From the NCBI RefSeq assembly GCF_000003195.3, contig NC_012871.2, positions 52,604,843-52,668,842 on the forward strand: a stretch of DNA of 64,000 nt, in the 5' to 3' direction. Below, piece after piece: positions 59,190-64,000 of this stretch. The translations under genes and the position numbers were made by a program. Under the pieces are notes generated by a model. It saw nothing but the letters and a program-made list of their open reading frames with translations, was not told the origin of the DNA and did no database searches. Every line of letters starts with the position of its first letter. The first letter of the stretch is position 1. This DNA comes from Sorghum bicolor (taxonomy: Eukaryota; Streptophyta; Magnoliopsida; Poales; Poaceae).

Positions 59190-59405
59190 CCCTTTAACAC
59201 CGGTTGGTAATACCAACCAGTGTTAAAGGGTCCTGCAACGTGGCAGCCCTGGCAGGATCCTTTAACACCGGTTGGTATTACCAACCGGTGTTAAAGGGGG
59301 GCTTTAGCCCCGGTTCCCCGAACCGGGACTAAAGGGTGGGCCTTTAGTCCCGGATGGGCAACACCGGCTCGAGAACCGGGGCAACAGGCCCTTCCTGACC
59401 GGTGC
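59190..59405. repeat. CACTA right subterminal repeats
   Basis: CTTTAACACCGGTTGGTAAT and its inverted form alternate, followed by TTTAGCCCCGGTT and TTTAGTCCCGG variants, just inside the right terminus. Confidence 0.75.
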
Positions 59406-59428
59406 TAATGCCCGAACGTGTGGTAGTG

Positions 59429-59543
59429 TACTTTTTTCATTTGACGATGTTAAGTTGCTCAAAAAATTATATAAAAGTTCAGCACCATAATAATCATGTA
59501 CTTCTGCTTATCGTATTACAGCCATCGTAGGTGATCCTTCGGG
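59429..59543. other. Short spacer between the CACTA element and the next LTR element
   Basis: Nothing recognised. Confidence 0.4.
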
Positions 59544-59561
59544 CCCCACGGTGGGCGCCAA
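59544..59561 (-). other. Primer binding site beside the LTR at 59562
   Basis: The minus strand reads TTGGCGCCCACCGTGGGG directly after the LTR end, a gypsy-type primer site. Because a polypurine tract lies on the other side of the same LTR, this LTR once stood between two internal regions. Confidence 0.65.
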
Positions 59562-60373
59562 TGTTGGAAAAATGCGTGCTGCACTCCCCTGCAACACAGT
59601 GAAACAAGAACCTTCTCACTCGATGCCGCGAGAGGCTGAACAGCAGTGGACAGTGGGCTCGATAGTAGGTGAAAACTATGAATGCTCTCTCTCTTTTTAA
59701 TGATGGAATCACACCCCTTATATAGGACTTGGAAACCAACCTAAAACAATTACAGAAATGCCTCGTGACGGTTGGGGAATATTCCAGCATATTCTCACAT
59801 CACAGTCTACTGACCCTAAGCCGTTCACGTAATTTCACACTTTGAACCCTACGTGTGTCCCCTGTCTAGGGCTTCAGCTGGTCAGAGGCTTGGATCCTCT
59901 GCTCGACCACCGATCCTTCGACGTTTCCTTGTCGGAGGTTCCTCAGCCTGGCCGCGCCGGAGGTTCCTTGGCCCGGCCACTCCGGAGGCTCCTTATCCCG
60001 CTCGGCCACCGATCCTTCGACGCTTCTCCATCGGAGGTTCCTCAGCCTGGATGAGTCGAAGGTTCCTCAGCCCGGTTACTCTGGTGGTTCTTCAGCCCGC
60101 TCGGCTGCCGGTCCATCGACACTTCCGCGTCGGAGGTTCCTCCCCTCCGCCGCGTCCCTCGCCATCCTCGGACTTGGGAGGGTCAGAGGTTCCTCCTTTC
60201 TCTCCTTGTGGGCCTCCGCCGGTGCCTCAGTCCCTGCATACACTCAGCACGACAAGACGGGTCGTCATCGTTAGTCTTTCTCAGGATCCTCCGCACGTAT
60301 TCACACGGAGGTTCTCTGGGTGAAGGATATCCTTCGACGCTACCAGGGGGAAGGATGCGGCCATTCCCCAACA
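59562..60373 (-). repeat. LTR of a Tat-lineage-like gypsy element
   Basis: An 812-bp LTR; the plus strand begins TGTTGG and ends CCAACA (6-bp inverted terminal repeat). A primer binding site flanks the left. On the right, the minus strand reads CTAAAAAGGGGGGAAC, a polypurine tract immediately before the LTR start, so it acts as 3' LTR for the region to its right. A TATA-like TTATATAAGG lies on the minus strand near 59718-59727. It contains 99-bp tandem repeats. Confidence 0.78.
59902..60165. repeat. 99-bp tandem repeats in the LTR
   Basis: Units start CTCGACCACCGATCC at 59902, CTCGGCCACCGATCC at 60001 and CTCGGCTGCCGGTCC at 60100. Two are full 99-bp units and the third is partial. Confidence 0.8.
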
Positions 60374-60650
60374 GTTCCCCCCTTTTTAGGCTAATGGCAC
60401 TCCTGCGGTCCATGTGCTCAAAAACATGTCACGCTGCGGAGGTTGCGAGCATGGTCGCTGCCTTCCCCCCTGGTGCGCAGGATGTGTTTGTTAGCGGTGT
60501 CAGAAAAATGTTTCTTGTACTTAGCCATAAATTGTCTTTGTGTATTTAGGTTATCAGGATCCTCCGATCGTTGTCTGTTGTTTTGATAATTTGCTATCCT
60601 TCGCATATTAGATTGCGGAGGATAGCGAGGTGTGTGATATTTGCGTGGCT

Positions 60651-60775
60651 AGCCGTTGGAGTTAGCCGTTAGAGTTTGGGAATTGCAACGGTCGCGCAGA
60701 GTCCTTCACTCATAGCCGTTGGGCGCGGGGAATCACAACGGTCGCGCGGCCGCAGGCCCCCATTATAAGAGGTGA
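60651..60775 (+). promoter_or_regulatory. Promoter-like region of the antisense gene
   Basis: Two similar blocks, TAGCCGTTGGAG...AACGGTCGCGC (60651-60697) and TAGCCGTTGGGC...AACGGTCGCGC (60712-60747), contain CCGTTG and CAACGG sites in opposite orientations, the MYB core type. CATTATAAGAGG (60761-60772) follows as a TATA-like element about 250 bp before the ATG at 61020. Confidence 0.5.
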
Positions 60776-61019
60776 TGCTGGGGTGCTCTTGGCTCTCACC
60801 CTTGCCGTTTGCTACCTGCCTAAGTTCCTTCGCCATATTTCTATTGCTCTTTAAGCTGCTAGCGTGAGTTGTTGTTGGGTTTAGTTCCTAAGTGATTGTG
60901 GAGGTGCTAAGGTTGCTCATCTTCCTTCGTCCCGTCCTTCGAGGTCAGATTTTTCTGGTCCTTTGTGTAATTTTCTTAGTGTGAGATCCTGAGGTTGGTT
61001 GCGGAGGTTTGAGGATTGG

Positions 61020-63630
61020 ATGCTTGAGGTGGCCGCAGCTCAAGATCTGGAGGAAACGTTATCTGATGTTGAAGCTTCGGTTGGGGATCTTATCAGTGCC
61101 AAGGAGTTTGAATCAATGGCTTCAATTATGTTTGAGTTTGGGGAGTCTACCGTCAAGCTGGAGGATATTGCTGACATGGTCGAGGTTATTTTCTTCAAGG
61201 AAGGTCGCGCGAAGGCTCCTCCTGCTGGCCAAACAGTTCCCGCACCTGAGGAGGAGTATGCGGTGGTTTTCAGTGATTTTTTCACCTGCGGACTCCGGAT
61301 GCCTCCATATCATTTCCTTCGCGAAGTGATGGAGACTTTCAACGTGGAGCTGCAACATTTCAGCCCCAATGGGATTCTGACCCTTAGCAAGTTGGTGTGG
61401 GCTTGCGAATCCTACGGAGCTGTGCCCCACATTGATACATTCTGCTCCAACTTCGAACTCCAGCGCTAGCCTAAGAAGGTCAAGGATGCCAAAGGACTGG
61501 AGTGCATTGTGCAGTTCGGAAGCTGCGCGTTCATGCCGTGCCAAACGATGCCTGGAGCAAGGTGCGAGATCTCCTTTTGCCAAAAGGGCAAGTGGGAGAA
61601 GGATTGGATGAAAGCTTGGTTCTATGTGAGGACCTCCGCTGCGTCAAAGACTCTGGATGATGGTCGGGTTGACAAGCTTTACCCGTACGCATCAAAGATG
61701 AAGGAGCTGAAGCCATTTTCCAAGGTTGATCCTTCGTCGCCGATGTCGGAGGAACGCCGGGCTTGCGACAAGGCCTTTGCACTGGCCTGCCGATATTCCA
61801 GAGGTCGTGACTTGGTTGAGGAGATGGTCGCTGCTGTCTACTGGCCCCTTGGCCACAGGACTGCTGAGTTTACAATTGGAATGGTACAAGTGCCCGTGTT
61901 TGGTCCTCCGGAGGGGTTACCGTTTCCCCGGTTCCGCGCGGGTTTGACGGAGGGTGAGACGAAGGAGTCCTTTCTCGACCGCGTGGAGGTTTCCGCCCGG
62001 AGGATCGTTGGAAAAATTTTGGAGAAGGAGTATCTCCAGCGGAAATCAGCGCTGGGGACAATGCCGCGTTTCAATCGCATTTTTGAAGAGTTGGAGATCG
62101 AATACGATGACTACGTCATTCCTCCAGACGTGCTGCTTGGCTTGGAGAAGAAGAAGGATTCTTCCAAGGCTGTTGCTGCGGCCGAGTCGAGGAAGAGGAA
62201 GGGTGGTGGTGTTGTGAAAGCACTAGCGAAGAAGCGCAAGGCGGAGGTTATTTTGGAGGCTCCGGTGGGGTCTTCTTCCGCCCCATCCTTCGCGGCCGAG
62301 TCTAACTCGGTGGAATCTGTCCCTGTGGAGCTTGTGAAGGCTGCGCCTGCTGCTGAGGGCCAGGTCTCCCGTGCGGTCTCTTCGGTGCGTGCGCCTTTTG
62401 TGTCGCTTCTTGGGGAGGAGTCCTCCGACGCGGAGGCCCCTAGGGCAAGTCCTACGCGGGAGGCGAGTCCTGCGTGGGAGGTATCTGCTGGAGGAGGATC
62501 TCCACCGAAGGAGAGGCAGGGGGAGTCCACCGACAAAGCTGAGTCTGCTTCTGTCCGGAGGATCAAGAGAGCCGATGATCCCCCGCAGCCATCTGGCGGT
62601 GGGATAAATTCGCTGTATATGGGTAAGACTTTTTCCTTTGTCTGGTTGTGATTCTCATGTATGCCTTGATTGATTGAGTCTTATGTTTTTTGTATATATT
62701 CTTTAGAGGATGCGATTCCGGGGCTGGCTAGCGCGGAGGAGCTTGCTAAGGGGGCCAGCATTGCACAGGAAGGTCTTGTCGTTCCTCCGCACCGCATTCC
62801 TGCGCCATCTGCGCTGGCCAGTAGGCCTTCGCCTGCTAATATTACTGGTCCTGGTGAGTTTTGAAGATTTCATTTTTGTATTCTTAATTGAGTTGCTTGT
62901 ATTTTGTTTGTGTTGACAGTTCCTTTATTGTGCGCAGGAGCCTCTGATCCTTCGATCACAGGTTGGGCTGATACTTTGCATGAAGTTCATGCACTTGTCG
63001 GAGGTTCGTTTTTGGTCCTCCTTCCATTATGTTTTTAGTTTTGACGTGCTTTTCTTACTTTCCTTTGCTTTTCAGATCGTTTTTGGCAAAAGCTTCGTGA
63101 CATGGATTATGCGACGCTGCTACACGTTCAGTTTGAGCATCATAGTCTTGTGAGTGTTGAATTTGTTATTCCTTCATAATTTTTGTTCAGAGGTCTGATG
63201 TATGTTGTTTTGGCTAGGGCCATCACATGGCTGCCGCCTTGGAGGAGCGATGCTCCCGAGAGGTTATTTGCCGTGATGAGGCTATTGACGCTTTGAAGAA
63301 AGAGAATGAGACCTTGGAAACTGAGAAGGTCCGGCTGTCGGAGGAAGTCCGGGTCTTTTCTTCGGCCAGACAAGAGCTTGAGGCGCTAAGGAAGGAGAGG
63401 GACGAGCTCAAAGCTGGGTCGGAGGTTCTTAGGAAGGGGAAGGAAGAAGCTAAAGCTTTGGCCACTGTCCTTCACGAGAGCACTTCTCAGCTTGAAAGGG
63501 CGAAGGACCTGGCTGTGCAGCGTGCCGAGAAGGCCGAGGACGTTGCTGACCGCCTGCGCAAGGAGCTTGACGCTGAGCGGACGTCCGCAGCTGTGGTGCA
63601 GACTCGCCTGCAGAAGGCGGAGGAGGATGC
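61020..63630 (+). pseudogene. Spliced antisense gene with 'putative gypsy-type transposon' (Transposase_28-like) domain
   Basis: Exons at 61020-about 62600, 62707-62853, 62938-63003, 63076-63149 and 63218-63630, all with GT/AG borders. Starts MLEVAAAQDLEETLSDVEAS. The N-terminal domain has FTCGLRMPPYHFLREVMETF and ILTLSKLVWACESYGAVPHI, which I recognise as the PF04195 type found in plants as a repeat-linked ORF. A single TAG at 61467-61469 interrupts it, then the same frame continues (WMKAWFYVRTS; AFTIGMVQVP-like segment; RSALG..FNRIFEELEIEYDD). Next come a basic patch (SRKRKGGGVVKALAKKRK), an Ala/Ser/Glu-rich disordered part, and a long coiled coil (about 63230-63630). The end is lost to an inserted LTR. 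Nuclear, DNA- or RNA-related action is a guess. Confidence 0.72.
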
Positions 63631-64000
63631 TGTTGATATTTGGTAACGCAATTAGAAAATGATCCGCAAGCACACGGATATCGGTGAGCATTTCACCCAG
63701 GAGGTTATCCAGAGTTATCGTATTTATATTTTTACCACTGGGAGAAAGGGTGCATCTGACTAACCAAATCTATTGCTACTATCCCTTTAGGCTACAAAGA
63801 ATGTTTCTCGATGTGAGTGATGTATAGAGAAGACTGCAACCGTAGTCTCGTTCTAACCTTGGTAAGGATGATCTACTGTTCTATTGGGGAGGCTCACGGA
63901 ATCTAGACAACACAAAGGATGTTCGACCCGCACCTATAAACCTACCCGTCCTGCTAACAAGATATGGGATACAAAGGTAACTCAGAAATGTCACGTTCCT
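63631..64000 (-). repeat. Athila-like LTR (reverse), continuing past the window
   Basis: The plus strand starts TGTTGATATTTGG and is the reverse complement of the LTR ends at 17484-17676 and 25390-25586 (shared blocks AGAATGTTTCTCGATGTGAG and ACTGGGAGAAAGGGTGCATC). It interrupts the coiled-coil exon of the antisense gene. The other end and the target duplication are outside the window. Confidence 0.85.

Larger units (their letters stand above)
50433..59428 (+). mobile_element. CACTA (En/Spm) transposon, 9.0 kb, nearly complete
   Basis: The left end is CACTACTACAGAATG; the right end, read on the minus strand, is CACTACCACACGTTC. The shared terminal repeat is CACTACYACA. Flanks are TAG (50430-50432) and TAC (59429-59431), a 3-bp duplication with one change. 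Subterminal regions (50500-50735 and 59190-59405) carry many CTTTAGCACCGGTT-type motifs in both orientations. In order it encodes a small GRF zinc-finger/membrane gene, a TNP2 transposase and a second long gene with a Ulp1-like protease domain. The transposase has several breaks, so the copy is likely non-autonomous now. Confidence 0.88.
60374..63630 (-). mobile_element. 3' internal region of a Tat-like gypsy element carrying an antisense gene
   Basis: The polypurine tract at 60374-60389 places this region just upstream of the 3' LTR of a minus-strand element. No minus-strand gag or pol is present. The region holds a plus-strand, spliced gene, which is the layout reported for Retand and Grande (Tat lineage) with their antisense ORF between pol and the 3' LTR. 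The region is cut at 63631 by an Athila-like LTR. Confidence 0.6.

Noticed and set aside
59902..60165. Regular repeats considered as a CRISPR-like array
   Set aside because: Units are contiguous 99-bp tandem copies without spacers, in a plant LTR.
1..64000. tRNA, rRNA, snoRNA or microRNA genes
   Set aside because: No cloverleaf, rRNA block or convincing short hairpin precursor was recognised by eye; the long inverted repeats are LTR-derived.

Overview
This window is nuclear DNA of a grass, most probably a panicoid of the sorghum/sugarcane type. No tRNA, rRNA or CRISPR array was seen, and nothing looks bacterial. The evidence for a grass is dense nested retroelements, Tourist MITEs with GGCCTTGTTTAG termini, Stowaway MITEs with CTCCCTC termini flanked by TA, and plant CACTA and hAT elements. 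Almost everything is transposon-derived. The only clear fragment of a cellular gene is the N-terminal part of a PDR-type ABCG transporter on the minus strand (exons between 4423 and 7416).

Layout from the left. 1-3966: left-cut, minus-strand Ty3/gypsy element with a decayed gag-protease and a complete 1068-bp LTR. 3967-11369: ABCG fragment and its upstream DNA, packed with small elements (a 71-bp CACTA derivative, three Stowaways, Tourists, a trinucleotide microsatellite). 11370-17483: two head-to-head LTRs of one family ('family A'); the second contains a 1.8-kb hAT derivative with an 8-bp target duplication. 17484-38485: an Athila-like series LTR / gag-pol / LTR / gag-protease-protease / LTR. 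It is broken by an inverted pair of family-A LTRs (28151-31338) and by a 4072-bp solo LTR with a TAATA duplication (33861-37932). 38557-44256: a fourth family-A LTR, split by a 4.03-kb minus-strand gag-protease element with two LTRs.

45528-50432: a deleted CACTA ORF2 remnant, a plant-mobile-domain pseudogene, a copia-style LTR and a GC-rich repeat. 50433-59428: a nearly complete 9.0-kb CACTA element. It carries a small GRF zinc-finger/membrane gene, a TNP2-type transposase with breaks, and a second gene ending in a Ulp1-like cysteine protease domain. 59562-63630: the 3' LTR of a minus-strand Tat-lineage-like gypsy element plus a spliced gene running antisense to it. That gene is cut by another Athila-like LTR from 63631 to the window end.

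The most interesting items are the spliced antisense gene with its own promoter-like upstream region, an extra Athila ORF preceded by a copy of the LTR core promoter, the three-gene CACTA element, two inverted LTR pairs that could fold into long hairpins, and two protease domains in series in one gag-protease element. Most coding regions carry stops or frameshifts. Many of the stops fit C-to-T or G-to-A transitions, as expected for old methylated repeats. Family assignments are by eye; no search was run.
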